This document shows positions 28,997 to 40,965 of a stretch of 64,000 nt of DNA, one piece after another. Made by a program: the position numbers and the translations under genes. How positions within the stretch are numbered: the first letter of the stretch is position 1; each line of letters starts with the position of its first letter. The notes under the pieces are model-generated. The model saw only the letters and a list, made by a program, of their open reading frames with translations, searched no databases and was not told where the DNA came from. The DNA comes from Toxonevra muliebris. Lineage: Eukaryota > Arthropoda > Insecta > Diptera > Pallopteridae. The DNA lies in contig OY829326.1 of the NCBI GenBank assembly GCA_963691655.1, positions 41,009,989 through 41,073,988 on the forward strand, given 5' to 3'.

Positions 28997-30814
28997 AATT
29001 TCTCTTCATCTTGTCTATTTTTTAGTTTTTCATTGTATGTGAATGTGTTCATTTGCAGAATTTAGGATTATGTAAATATTTATATATATGCCAAATGTGA
29101 TTTTAAGTGCTTCGATCGCACACAATTTGCATTTCAAAATATGCTAATTTCAAGTATATTTTTGCATAATCTGTAAAAGAAAAAGAGTTTCTCCAGATTT
29201 TACTTATTACATACTCGTAAACAATCTTAATGAACTCTTGACATGAGGTTTTGCTTTGTGTCGTGTCTTGTGTGAGAAACCACGCTTTGATGCACACAAT
29301 CATACTTGACATTTGTAATATCATTGTAAGGAGAATCATCTACGTACCTACATTAGTAATTTTCTTAGAAGATAAGAATTCATTCCATTTCTTTAAAGAT
29401 TTCCCTTTTCATAAACGTAATCTGTTTATAATCTGTCAGCTGCTCCACCAAGCTGTTGGTATTCTTCAATGACTTTCACCAAATTTAAATAATAAAAATT
29501 TATGTAACGTATCCAAAGGCTTAGTACAAATTTAAATGTAAATATTTGAATCTTAACATTAGTGAATATGAAAGGGTTTAGTTTAAGAAAACATGCCAAG
29601 AAAGCCACAAAGGATTCATTGTACAGCATAACGTGAATGCATAAATAGAAAAGAAGGATCCGCTTCGAGTTTATGGTAAATTATAATCAGATTTCCTTTT
29701 CATAAGGTGAAACATATGTATGTATGTATGTATGCACTCCAAAAAGACTAATGCCAATAAGATAAGAAACCCCTTTGTATAACACAGAATACGCTCGTTC
29801 TAAAGTTGAATAAATGAAAAATTTTGGTCTTCGAACAACATTCTGGCCAAGATTCTTGAAGATCACTGGATCACTTGGGAGTTCAAAAGTTTTAGCAACT
29901 ATAAAGAAAAGAAGTAAAATACACATCCCTATATATATTTCGTTGGTAAAGGACTCTAATATTTTTCAAAGGTTGTGTAATTCTATTTGAGACTTAACAA
30001 AAACTCTTGTCTATTTCTAATTGTTTATCTGAAAGTTAAACTGGAGCAAGTTCAGCTTTTGCAATTAGAGGCTACTCCAAATATTAGCATATTCAGGAAA
30101 TATTATTTTTTAGTTGTCTTGTTAAATTAAATTCTAAATATTAAAATATGATATAAAAACCTTTGGTGAATTTTAGGCTTATCTGTAATTACCTTTTAAA
30201 ATATACCTGCTTGGAATTTTCTTTACTTTCACTAAGGTTCTCATATTTGTATTTAGGTTTGTCACTCTATTTGTATTAACTGTGTGTGTTGATCATTTTT
30301 TTTAGACGACATCTATATTTTAAGGGTGAATTTCCACACCCAAGTAGACTACCAACTTTGAGATGATCGATTGTATACTCTCATCATTGTGTGAATTAAC
30401 CCCAACTGCACGTACATACATGCATCATTTGCATATAGAATCCTGACATCGAGAATGCATATTGGAATAAATTAAAAGGATTTAATGATCATTGTGTAAA
30501 TGCCATGGGAACAAAAGCTGAACTCGTAAGTAAACCGTCAATATTTGATATAATTAATTGCTCTTCCAACAGTAAATTTCTAAGTCTAATATTTTTGTCT
30601 GAGTAAATTTTCCTGGCCATGAAACAAAAATTATAGCTTTGGGCCTTCCTGATAAGAGTTGAGTGATAAAGAAAATCTGAGTACAAGGTCGGAAACATCG
30701 TTCACGAATAACCCTTTGAAAGTTATTCATTCATCAAAGTGTTACACAGTGTTATTATTCTCATTGGAAACAGTTAGTTTTTTACACATTTTTCTCTATT
30801 TTACTTTCTTATTT

Positions 30815-30820
30815 TTTATT
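30815..30820 (-). terminator. Likely polyadenylation signal of protease A
   Basis: AATAAA on the minus strand (TTTATT on plus) about 55 bp beyond the stop codon; the same sequence is retained in unit B near 42,775. Confidence 0.5.
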
Positions 30821-30873
30821 AAATTAAAAATCGTAAAACAATTCAATAAATAATAGAATAACCTCAGCTTTTC

Positions 30874-33800
30874 TTAAGTAGTTGCTGCAATTTTTGGCAC
30901 AATCCAGTTCATAAAGTTCTGAACACTTGCATAAACTCCTGGTACTTCTGGGCGAGCACAACCGATACCATAAGAAACCACCCCAATTAAATAGTATCTA
31001 TGGCTATTCTGGTATGGCTGCAATTAAAAATAATAGAATATTTCATTAATACACATATCGTATTTGAAAATCATAGGCAAAAAATTCTTACCTCTGGTAT
31101 CATAAGTGGGCCACCAGAATCTCCTTGGCAAGTATCCTTACCACCGGAGAGCACACCAGCACAAATAACTGCAGAATCAAATTGATCTTCGGTAAACAAA
31201 CGATTTTGGGCGCGGTAATGATCTTTGCACACTTGATTATCATAGATGGGGATCTGTAGTTCTTGTAGCACATTGGCTGATTCACCACCTTCCATAGTCT
31301 TCCCCCAACCAACGACAAACGGCGTGTTCCTGACATATGATTTTCTAATTAGCTCGGGTGTATTTGGTAGGCAAATAGGTGCAATGAAATCTTAATTGAA
31401 ATTAAATTGGGAAATTAGTAAATGTTTACGAGAAAATGTTCGTAAGTTGAAAACTAACTATTAAATTGCACATTTCGTTCCAAAGTCAAAAGAGCAATAT
31501 CATATTTTCCATTCCGTTTGTTATACGAGGGATGAGCTTCTTGCTATATGGAAAAAATAAAACGGAAAAATATTATAATTCGAAACAAATATTTATCATA
31601 TATTCTTGAAACTCACTTTAACCACACGTACATCAACATGCTGTGCTTCAGCATTTGTTGTCAAATCATGTTCACCCAATCTGACAAAGAACCTATAACC
31701 AATTACAAAACATAAATGTACATAGTATTGCATACATGGATTATTTTCTAAACTTACAAATCTCTTCGAACACAATGCGCCGCTGTTACCACATGTCGTG
31801 CTGTGACTAGTGTGCCACCACACTTGAAAGGTGATGCGGAGAACCCATCATCGTAGCCAATGAGCACTATCCAGGGCCAAGCACCTTTTTTGCTTACTTC
31901 TCCACCAACAATTTTCTTATAGGAGCTGCTTGTGTAACCGCAACCTTCTTGCAGTGTAGGCAAACGACGGGGCACCTCATTTGAGTTCCGAACCTTAACA
32001 GGTGCTGAAGTTGGAGGACCCGTACTTGTGCCAGAAGGGCAACATATAGAAGAACCAGAACCTCCACATATACTATTAGATGCGCGCAAGAAATTGGCAA
32101 AAGTTTCATCATTCTGCATTGCAATCAGTCTACGCGAGAGCTCATCACAATTCTGCAATGCTATATAAGCCATTAGTATTAATTATTTATTTCACAAAGT
32201 TTATCAAATATCCATTTTCAAATAGTTATAATACTTACGAATGCAAACTCCTTCACGTGTATCAGGTCCACGGCAATAAGTTGCTCTACTATCAATGAGT
32301 GGTGCTGCTGTTTGTGGTGAACGTGTTTGTGGATTTCTAGGATTTCTCTGTGTTGTTGTTTGTGCAACTTGAGGACGCGTTACTTGGCCTTGTGTAGGTA
32401 AGAATGGATTACGAGGACGCTGAGTTATAGGCCGCTGTGCCTGTGCATGTCCTGGTCTTGTACAACAAACCTGTAATAAAAATTTAATTCACATTCCATT
32501 TCCCTTAGCACACACACACACAAACTCTTACCACAGGATCTCCATTAACATTGCGGGTTCCACAACTTCTCTGCAAGGCAAAGACATATTGTGAGTTACC
32601 TTTATTATTGCCGGAGGCGAAAAGATTAACCACTTGCGGGCAGTAACTTAGAGTTACACATGAACCGAGATAATTTTCTGGAGTTACGCATTGTTGTGCT
32701 AAAAGATATTCAGTGTTATAAATAAAATTGTCTCTGGGAATTGGACGAAATTGAGGTTTGAAAATTTTGCAGCGAAACAGAAAGTTTCCCGATTTGCTCA
32801 CTGATTTTATAGAATAAATCGTCTGTTATGAAATTCTAGTGAGACATAAGTCTACAAATCTTTCAAACTAAAAGGGACCTTGCATTTTTTCAGCCTGGAA
32901 AAATCGATTTCGATTCAAAAGTATTATATTTCAAAAGTAATTTATGATAATTTCAGAAAAAAACTTCTAGAACTTTCGAAGATATGAACGATTATAGCGC
33001 CGAATGTCAGACAGGCTAAATCGGTCGCTTGGCACTTTTATATGATTAAAACTTCGCGTGCACGATAACTGAAAAAATTAACGAATCTGTCTGAAATTTA
33101 AATATATTCTTCTACACAGCTAAAAGTCCAAGACATACTAGAAACAATAAGTTTGGTTAATTCACTCCTTTATTTTAATGTTGTTTTTACGAAAAAATTG
33201 AATTTTTGAGGAAACCAATTTTGGAATAAATAAATAAAATAAAATTTTGGAAGTCCGCCTTGTTCTGAATTGTTGGCCAAAAAAAAATAATCGTTGTATG
33301 TCCTTAGACCACAGATCTTTAAAACGTACTCCACGAAGTAAAAATTATTGCAATTATTATTGTATTTGAAATTTTTAATATATGTCAAAAAAAGCCGGAA
33401 TCAGAAAGTACATTTTAATTAATGCGTTTAAAATTTTGAATAATAAATCTTTACTTTAAATTGCATTTATTGGCTCTGCCTTCTTCATTCGTCTCCACTT
33501 ATCAAAAAAAAGGATTTTTTTAAAACCCTAGTAACGATACATGGGAACAATGAGTTACATAACTTATGCATTTTTCCACTTCTTCTTATTTATCGACTTC
33601 CTAACCTTGGAAACTTTCAACGCTAACTTGTTTTATGAACCAAAAGCTAAATTAAAACTCAATATTGGGAATATTAAGCACATTAATATTAATATTTGTA
33701 TGAAGAATTAAAAAACAATAATGATAATGATAATAATTATATTTGCAATTAAAACAAAATCTTGGGAAAAACGTCGCTTAAAAACGGAGGCAAACCACAC

Positions 33801-34304
33801 AAAAAAAAAATCTAAAGATTAAAGACACAAACTTGTCTACTCTGCTTGATAGCTTATTCGATATTAAATCTACTATATATATAGCAGAGCATGCGTTTAC
33901 CATAACTTCGTTTAGGATGATTGAAGACTCGTTAATGTTGCTATTGTATAGTACTGCTACTTCACAATTCTTGTCCTGCTTGAACATTGCTTTAATGACT
34001 CAAATAAGCTTCTAAGACACTCGGTTTCTTAGTAGAAATTTCCATATTGAAATAAAAGCAAATTTCATAATATTGTTTTTGTAACAAAACCGTCCATATC
34101 GGTCAACTTGAATTGAATTGAAGTTTTTTATTTTGAAAACATTTTTGCTCTACATTCAAATTCAATTAGCTTATTGCACATTTCAATTAACACTTGCAAC
34201 AATAAACTTTATAATAAAATCTACTCACCTTGCCATTGTTGTTGAGAAAATATAGGCGTAATACACGCCACTGTAATTATAATTGTAAACAAAATAATTC
34301 TCAT
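30874..34304 (-). CDS. CLIP-domain trypsin-like serine protease A, two clip domains (8 exons, 493 aa)
   Basis: Minus-strand exons: 34304-34229, 32698-32532, 32470-32239, 32160-31758, 31692-31617, 31543-31459, 31390-31092, 31017-30874; all GT-AG, phases consistent. The signal peptide is [20 protein letters not shown]. Clip 1 spans Cys29 to Cys83-Cys84; a Pro/Gln/Thr-rich linker follows; clip 2 spans Cys147 to Cys198-Cys199. Activation cleavage is expected after Lys241 (KK|IVGG). His287, Asp333 and Ser438 form the triad, and Asp432 at the S1 position predicts trypsin-like cutting after Arg/Lys. Double-clip proteases of this kind are secreted zymogens in haemolymph cascades (Toll, melanization, clotting); the exact role is unknown. 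It resembles Drosophila CG1299-type proteases, from memory and not tested. Intron 1 is 1.5 kb, against 64 bp in paralogue C. No frame damage. Confidence 0.93.
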
Positions 34305-34659
34305 AATTAATTTTTTTGCTTCTTTTTTTTAGAATAACACAAGCTCTGGAGACCTTGCGAGTATTATATTGTGACTTGAAAAAACATAATCTATTTAACA
34401 TTGGAGTTCACTGGGCTTTAATATACATATATTTTTTTTTTCAAATAATCTCCTTTAACATTAGTGTAAAGCACATAGGGTCAAATCACACCGCACAATA
34501 ACACTTTTCAAAACTCTTTCACTGTGCGAATTCACAACTTTACCACCTCTGAATCTGCTTAAATATTTCGATTTTGAGCATTTCTTGTCTTGGTGCGGTA
34601 GTACTTAAACTACAAATCGTTCAAATGATCGTAATACTATACACTGAACTTTATTATAT

Positions 34660-34694
34660 ACTGAAGCGGTTCTGTTGGCTGGCTTACTTTTATA
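34660..34694 (-). promoter_or_regulatory. Core promoter of protease A (TATA + initiator)
   Basis: On the minus strand TATAAAAG (plus 34,694-34,687) precedes an initiator-like TCAGT (plus 34,664-34,660) with 32 nt from the first T to the predicted start A at 34,662. The same TATA-initiator spacing is kept in unit B. The predicted 5' UTR would be about 358 nt if unspliced. Confidence 0.55.
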
Positions 34695-34916
34695 TTCTTA
34701 CACTTATTTAGTAAAGTTTAGGTATTCTGTGCTTTTTTAAATAATATAGCTGATAATAATAAAAATAAAATAATAATTAACCAATATAAATTAAAAACTA
34801 CTAAAACTCCGTTAAGCACTGTAAAATTATAATTCTATGTTTAAAAAATTTATAAAGATCATAAGGGTGAAAACCTCACACAGTGGGACGAGCCAGAACA
34901 ATATAACGTAAAAGTG

Positions 34917-35330
34917 GGTAATTCGGATCGATGTATATAATTCGGATCGATTTTGTTTTGCTAATAACTTTTCTTTGGTATTTTTTAAAATTACGTCCTT
35001 TTTTTGAAACGAACGAAAATTATTTCCCCTTTCTAATGGTATGCAACACTTATATCAATTATTTCAAATTAATCAGTTATGAGCAAAGAAACAAAGAATG
35101 AGCGTATTTTCATACAAAGCCTTAGCAAACAAATTTTATAACAATAATAACTTTTGTGCTGGTAAGTATATTTATATAATTTATATAGGGTTTTGTTCAC
35201 TTAACATTCTGCTATAGTTTGGTAAAAATAATGACCGTTTTAGAAAACACACTAAAAAAATTGACTTTTAAAATCGATCCGCATGCGTTTTTCTACTTGC
35301 ATATAATTCGGATCGATGATCTGAATTACC
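34917..35330. mobile_element. Candidate MITE with GGTAATTCGGATCGAT ends
   Basis: The left end GGTAATTCGGATCGATG (34,917) is inverted, imperfectly, at the right end (ATCGATGATCTGAATTACC, ending 35,330). The core phrase ATAATTCGGATCGAT recurs inside both ends. Unit B lacks this sequence at the matching place, which supports insertion after the duplication. No coding capacity or clear target duplication. Confidence 0.45.
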
Positions 35331-37134
35331 AGCAAATGAGGTGTTTGCATAATTACAAAATTTAGAAAAACTACATAGTTTTAATTAATGAAGGTTTTTT
35401 AGTTTTGATTTAGATATAATAGAGCCTGACATAACGAAGCAGAATAGTCTCCAGATTCAAGATTAGCGACCCCAAACTACTCTGAAATACGAAAGAAATT
35501 CGCAGTCCGATTGGCTGTTTATAACATTGCAAAAAATAAAATAAAAATTGTACCATTGGTTCCTAAATGTTAACTCAAATCCTTCAATCTTTTTTGTATC
35601 TACTTGTATATAAGTATATTCCATATTTGCTCGACTTAAATTATTTGTTATATACTCGAGTTGGCACTAGAAAAAAATTTAGAGCCATGTTGTTGATAGT
35701 CATAGTTATCAGCAGATGATTCCAAATGTGTATCTGAAATTTCACAAGAATACCATAGAATACCATAAAAAAGAACTATATATTAAAATAAGTTGTTTTG
35801 TAACGAGTACTAACATAATCATAATAAAATAAATAAATATATGCAAATAAAATAATTTTAATTTCATAATGCAGTACAAACAAATTACATAAGACGCAAG
35901 CTCTCATTTGTTTTCATCGTTTATGTATACTTAGTAGTCATCAAAATTAAAACTAACAGCAAAAAGATGACTTGACTGGAACTGGAAATTGTTTCAGGGT
36001 GCACTTTATTAAAGGTGGATTCTTTGGGATTCACAAGAAGCAAATGATCATGAGTGAAACAAGTTTTAGCTTTTAATAGCGAAAACTTGACGGCAACATC
36101 CTATAGTGATGATCAGAGCAGAGAAAAATAAAGAATATGCATTTGTATATAGAATATGCATTTGCATATTTTGGTACTTTTTCAATGATTTTGCATATTT
36201 ACTACAACTCCACATATTTAATAGTAAATACTTATAAGACGATAAGTTTTGATGTAAGATGAATTATGAATTAGCTTGCAACCAGGGCAGCAATATTCAT
36301 AACAAAAAAAATGTTGTTAATTAATTTGCAATTCCAAAATTCAGAATAAATGTGCTAAAAGCCTTCTACAGGGCGGATTTCTTAATATCAAATAGTATCT
36401 AGTTATGTCATGCGATATAAAGTATATCTTCTCAGCTTATAATACTAGGAAATTTACCTTTAACAATATTAGATATCATTTGAACTCTATATTTGCAAGC
36501 TCGCTTTTAGCACCTTTTTTATTTACTGTGATGTGCATTAAAGTCAACTACTTTTCATAATATTGCAACTGACATCGTATTAACAGATACTTTTTATTGC
36601 GATTTGGAATGTTGTAATTACTAAAAAACCACAAAGCTGCACAGTAATTCGATTCCTTATAACGACTGGACAAAAATCGAAGGAGCACTCTTAATGAAAT
36701 TTCACAAATTTGGGGTCACTGATCTCAAATATAAAATTATTTCTAATACAACTCTTACAGTTTCATCATTATTACAATTAGGCGTGAAATCGCATTTTTC
36801 ATAATTTTTGGCAAGCTGTAATAGCTGAATCCATCGTGATAAGGAAAAAATCTAGTTTCTCTTGAAAATATTTTTTAGATCGAAATAGTGGTTTTTGACA
36901 ACTATTTTTTTTTTAACACACAAAACCCTGGAGCGCTAAATTTCAATAAAATCAAGTGATGTTAACCTGGTTATTATGGACCATAGTTTTTTAGGCTATA
37001 GAACCCTGTACTAGCTACTATTTTGATATAAGCAATAAAAAGCTTAAGAGCAAAAGTTAGTAAACATTTTATATAACTCAAAATGAGGGGAAATGAGAAA
37101 AAGTTGTAAAAAAAAATTGTCAACCATCTTGTAT
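35331..37134. other. Intergenic within unit A
   Basis: No gene seen. The patch 35,840-36,010 aligns with unit B (46,970-47,150). 36,140-36,175 holds a short near-repeat of GAATATGCATTTG. The rest is A+T-rich with no recognised element. Confidence 0.4.
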
Positions 37135-37383
37135 TTAACCGTTCTCTGGGTGACAAACAAAAAAAAACATATTTTTTCTGCCAAGTTAAGGACTAAAAAT
37201 ATTTTTAACCTACCACACCCACTGGAAAAAATCAAATGGCAAACAAATTATAACAATATGAAGTAAATAAAAAATTAAGAGTTCTTATAAGGTTTCACCT
37301 TTCTAGCATGCTTATAAGCAATACAAAATTTGATTTAAAAGCAAAAAGGTAACCGGGTACCTCGTCACCCAGAGAACGGTTAA
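37135..37383. mobile_element. Candidate piggyBac-type MITE with TTAA flanks
   Basis: 37,135-37,154 (TTAACCGTTCTCTGGGTGAC) and 37,364-37,383 are perfect 20-bp inverted repeats. Each outer 4 bp is TTAA, the target site duplicated by piggyBac transposases, giving an element of about 241 bp with 16-bp terminal repeats starting CCGTT. It has no coding capacity. The match of ends plus TTAA is seen directly; the superfamily is inferred. Confidence 0.65.
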
Positions 37384-37677
37384 CCCCTCGTCTTAACAAA
37401 CCCACTTTAATATATGCATGTAAATGTATTCACATATTCTTGAATTTTTCGTTCATATTTTCGTCTTCTCTGGTGATAATGCTCGCTCGGTTGAACAGAA
37501 TTGCAGCGAACGACGACAATCAATTATTTATTACCTGTTAACAATAACTATAGTCATATTATGAATATTCTACAAACATTCGTGTTTTGCGAACTTTCTC
37601 TAAATCATATTCACTTTCAAGCGAAATTGAAAACGAAACAGTGAAATTGATTTTGCTACAATTTCAAGTAATTTCAC

Positions 37678-37983
37678 GTGGTCGCCGTAGCCTAGTGGTT
37701 AGTGTTGCATTGCTACGCAGAGGTGCCCGGGTTCATATCTCGGCACGCTCAAAAAATCTAAAATAAAAAATACAAATTTTTCTACACGGCACCACCTCGT
37801 GGCTGGCAATGGCAAGCCTCCAAGAGTAAAAAAATGCCTTTCACTTCGCCGTTCGGATTCGGCATAAAACTGTAGGTCCCATCCACTCGTGTATAAACAT
37901 AATTCGCACAACATGAATGGATGCGAAAGCTCGGCCTTAGCCCTCAAAGGACTGTTGTGCCATAATAGTAGTAGTAGTAGTAG
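37678..37983 (+). repeat. tRNA-derived SINE, family 2, full length
   Basis: The head GTGGTCGCCGTAGCCTAGTGG holds an A box (37,688-37,698) and a B-box-like GGTTCATATCT (37,730-37,740). The body contains GGCTGGCAATGGCAAGCCTC and GGATTCGGCATAAAACTGTAGG, and the tail is (TAG)n up to 37,983. Other copies: 40,259-40,420 (minus, 3'-truncated) and 53,669-53,882 (plus, 3'-truncated). Confidence 0.8.
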
Positions 37984-38475
37984 GAAAATAGATCCCAATC
38001 AACTTTAAATCGTCGGCGAAAAATCGACGGCAGTTGCAATTTTATTTTATCTTAAACGACTATGAGCTTTTTTTTTATGACAGCTTTTTTACGCCACGTA
38101 AAATCGTCATTACGCTGCAATTCTGTTTATAGCTTTAGTTTTATCAACAAGCCGACGATTTCACGGCTATTTTAAATTCTATAGACATTCAAATCGATTC
38201 AAGACGCATACATACTAAGCATTTATTAGCTGTTTGTAAATGAATGCGTCATACTTCAACATTTAGCATTACTTTCGATCATTTATTGTTGTTGTTTTTT
38301 TGTTTATAACACTTTAAGTGGATATCGAACAGCACTTTTATCAAGGTAAATCACTAGATGTGTGCAATAAGTTCATAAAAATCTTAAGAATTCCAAATGA
38401 ATCATTAGCGGACCAGAAGAAAAATGCTACATATGTATGTGGTATTTCGTGGTGAAAAATATTGTAAAATAAATC

Positions 38476-38540
38476 GGCATATGACTGCCAAATTCATTCT
38501 TCTTGAAATTTGGCATATGACTGCCAAATTCATTCTTCTT
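38476..38540. repeat. 29-bp direct repeat at the duplication junction
   Basis: 38,476-38,504 and 38,512-38,540 are identical (GGCATATGACTGCCAAATTC onward), separated by 7 bp. They lie exactly between the end of unit A homology (about 38,463) and the start of unit B (38,541). Confidence 0.85.
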
Positions 38541-38615
38541 ACGAAAAAACGTAACAATTGCATTTTAATGTTATTGTGTCAACATTAATAATTTCTCAAC
38601 CACTTACCATTATCC

Positions 38616-38855
38616 ATGAGATTCCTTTATTGTGTTCTTGCTATTCTTGTTACTTCATTGACTCTTGTATGTTTTATTTATTTTTATTTTTTCATTTCGC
38701 AACCCTTCCTAGGAAGTTTGATTCTGCTCAATTCTCAGATTATCGATAAATTAGCTAATAACAATAATTCGCAAGTGATCACAGTGTTCTCCGAAGATTT
38801 TAAAGGTTCGTACTCAATTGAAAATGCATTGTCACGTGGGCTTCCTGGGGTGTGA
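38616..38855 (+). CDS. Putative 79-aa small membrane or secreted protein, copy B
   Basis: Counterpart of 28,757-28,996 with identical length, start and stop. The hydrophobic N-terminus (MRFLYCVLAILVTSLTLVCF) and the tail ending SYSIENALSRGLPGV are kept. Charge changes fall in the middle (RR to GS after FL; N to D and D to N around residues 44-48). No family recognised; coding status rests only on the preserved frame. Confidence 0.35.
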   Translation: MRFLYCVLAILVTSLTLVCFIYFYFFISQPFLGSLILLNSQIIDKLANNNNSQVITVFSEDFKGSYSIENALSRGLPGV

Positions 38856-40039
38856 GATTTCTCTTCATCTTGTCATTTCTTGCTTTTATCATTGTATGTT
38901 GATGTGTTCACTGGAAGAATTCAGGATTATGCAAATATTTATATGTATATCAAATGTGATTTTAAGTGCTTCGATCGCACACAATTTGCATTTCGAAATA
39001 TGCAAATTTCAAGTATATTTTTGCATAATCTGTAAAAAGAAAAAGAGTTTCTCCAGATTTTGCTTATTACATACTCGTAAATAATCTTAATGAACTCTTG
39101 ACATGAGGTTTTGTTTTGTGTCGTGTCTTTTGTGAGAAACCACGCTTTGATGCACACATTCATTCTCGACATTTGTAATATCACTGAAAGGAGAATCATC
39201 TACGTACCAACATTAATCATTTGTTTAGAAGATAAGATTCCATTTTTTTTCCTTTTTCATAAACGTAATCTGTTCATAATCTGTCAGCTGCTCCACCAAG
39301 CTGTTGGTATCCTTTAATGTCTTTCACCCGATTTAAATATCAAAAAGTTATGTAACGTATCCAATGGCTTACTACAAACTCGAATGTGTACATTTGAATT
39401 TTAAAATTAGTGAAGCGAGGGTGAAGTGAGCGCGTAAATTTAGTTTTGAATATAAAAGGGGTTAAAAAAACATAAAAATAAAACCACAAACGATTCTTTG
39501 TAAAACGTAATGTAAATGCAGAAATGAAAGAAGGATCCGCTTCAGGTTTATGGTAAATCATAATCAGATTCCTTTTCATAGATGAAACATATGTATGTAT
39601 GTAGGTACACAAAAAGATGAATGTCAATAAAATGCTACTTTATGCAGCACAGATTATACATACCCTTAAGTTGTAGAAAGCGAAAAATTTTCGTGTTTAA
39701 GCAAAAACATAGCCCCTTGAAGATCGCCAGATCTAGTTTTGGCAACTATTTAGAAAAAAGTTAAAATATGCATTCCAGCATATAGGTATTTCAATGCTAA
39801 TGAACTTTTTGGTTTTAACCCAAAAACACCTTTCCCCTTTGGATGCTTTTATCAATGGTAAACCGGTTCAAGTTCAGCTCTTCCAATTTAGAACCTGTCC
39901 CAAGCATATCCAATAAAGATTATTTCTTAGTTCTCGATATAAACTTGGAATTTTATAGTTTGACAGTGATTTTTTAATAATAGTTAAAACCAGTGATGTA
40001 GCCTTCATATGAAAAACCGTTACGAAAGTGGAATATGTC

Positions 40040-40250
40040 TGGGTAAACGTAGGTATCCTGTCTTCGTCTGGTGGTTAATTCTCATAACTTTCTTATATTC
40101 ACTATCAATATGAAGTGTTTGAGAATTATAAGAAAGCGTACAAGTACACACAACTTGGTAGGTAATGGCAAAACCACCGAGCTGATAAAAAAACCGCCGT
40201 TCGGAATCAGCATTAAACTGTAGGTCTAACTATGTGGTATCACATACACG
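40040..40250 (+). repeat. SINE family 1, 5'-damaged copy
   Basis: The body matches the minus-strand copy 2,844-3,106 and the copy 54,994-55,229 (TCTGGTGGTTAATTCTCATA; CCGCCGTTCGGAATCAGC; AACTATGTGGTATCAC). The tRNA head is only vaguely visible. Confidence 0.7.
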
Positions 40251-40258
40251 TATAATTT

Positions 40259-40420
40259 TATGCCGAATCCAAATAGAGAATTGGAAAACTTTTTGTTAGG
40301 CAATTTTACCTCTTGGAGGCTTGTCATTGCCAGCCAAGAGATGATTTATGTCCAAACCGAGTATCAAATCCGGGCACCCTGCGTAGTTGTCCAGCGCATA
40401 ACCACTACGCCACGTCGACC
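40259..40420 (-). repeat. SINE family 2, 3'-truncated copy
   Basis: On the minus strand it starts GGTCGACGTGGCGTAGTGGTTA (A box) at 40,420, then TGCCCGGATTTGATACTCGG (B-box region), then GGCTGGCAATGACAAGCCTC, and stops at GGATTCGGCATAAA. It abuts the SINE 1 copy. Confidence 0.7.
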
Positions 40421-40439
40421 ATTGTGCAAATGAGCCTGG

Positions 40440-40965
40440 TTTAATGAGCTAAACAAATGCCCAAAATCTTCATTGGTCCAGGTATAGGGAAGCAAACCTT
40501 AAAAGACGCGTTAAAAGAAGAGGAACGAGACATCAAATTATCCTATTGGGCACTCCTCTCTAAGCTAAGCAACTAATTGGAAAGTTCGATCCCAACAGAG
40601 CAGCTCTCTGTCTCAAGTTAAATAAAAGTCAAATGAGGCTAATAATGGGCTTCCTTTCAGGGCATTTCAAACTGGAGAGTATATAAAAAACCTAGGTTTA
40701 AGTCAGGACAGCACTTGTAGATTCCGTAAAGATGACAAGGAGTCATCCGAACACATCCTAATGCACTTTGAAGCGCTCACTCGCAAGAGGGAAAGATACT
40801 TGGGGCACTACCACCCATGAAGTGGGGCTATCACAGCCTTAAAGCCACATCAGTTACTGTGATTCCTCAGCAAGATTGGCTTTCCTGGCAACCTTTAAAC
40901 CGGTTACTATCGGGGGTGCAATAGATCACTTATGGTCGAACTTACACCCTTTCTAAATCAATCAA
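40440..40965 (+). pseudogene. 3' end of a non-LTR retrotransposon (RNase H tail region)
   Basis: Broken frames read FIGPG-like start, a ...REEERDIKLSYWALLSK block, then NLGLSQDSTCRFRKDDKES, SEHILMHFEALTRKRERYLG, and a last block LAFLATFKPVTIGGAIDHLW. This is the RNase-H-distal, Cys/His-rich C-terminus typical of LOA/I/R1-group elements in flies. Stops and frameshifts show that it is dead. Confidence 0.65.

Larger units (their letters stand above)
28682..38463. repeat. Tandem duplication unit A (about 9.8 kb)
   Basis: Homology with unit B begins at ACGAAAAAACGTAACAATTG (28,682) and is traceable through the small ORF, protease A, its promoter, the patch 35,840-36,010 (matches 46,970-47,150) and the end block 38,160-38,463 (matches 49,005-49,308). 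Order and orientation are the same in both units, so this is a direct tandem duplication. Divergence is uneven: very low over protease exons 2-8, higher elsewhere. Unit A alone holds the elements at 34,917-35,330, 37,135-37,383 and 37,678-37,983. Confidence 0.9.

Noticed and set aside
29103..29472. ORFs on both strands conserved in part between units A and B (29,103-29,339 and 29,251-29,472)
   Set aside because: Indels between the units shift the frames and change the ends, unlike the 79-codon ORF, so similarity reflects shared DNA only.
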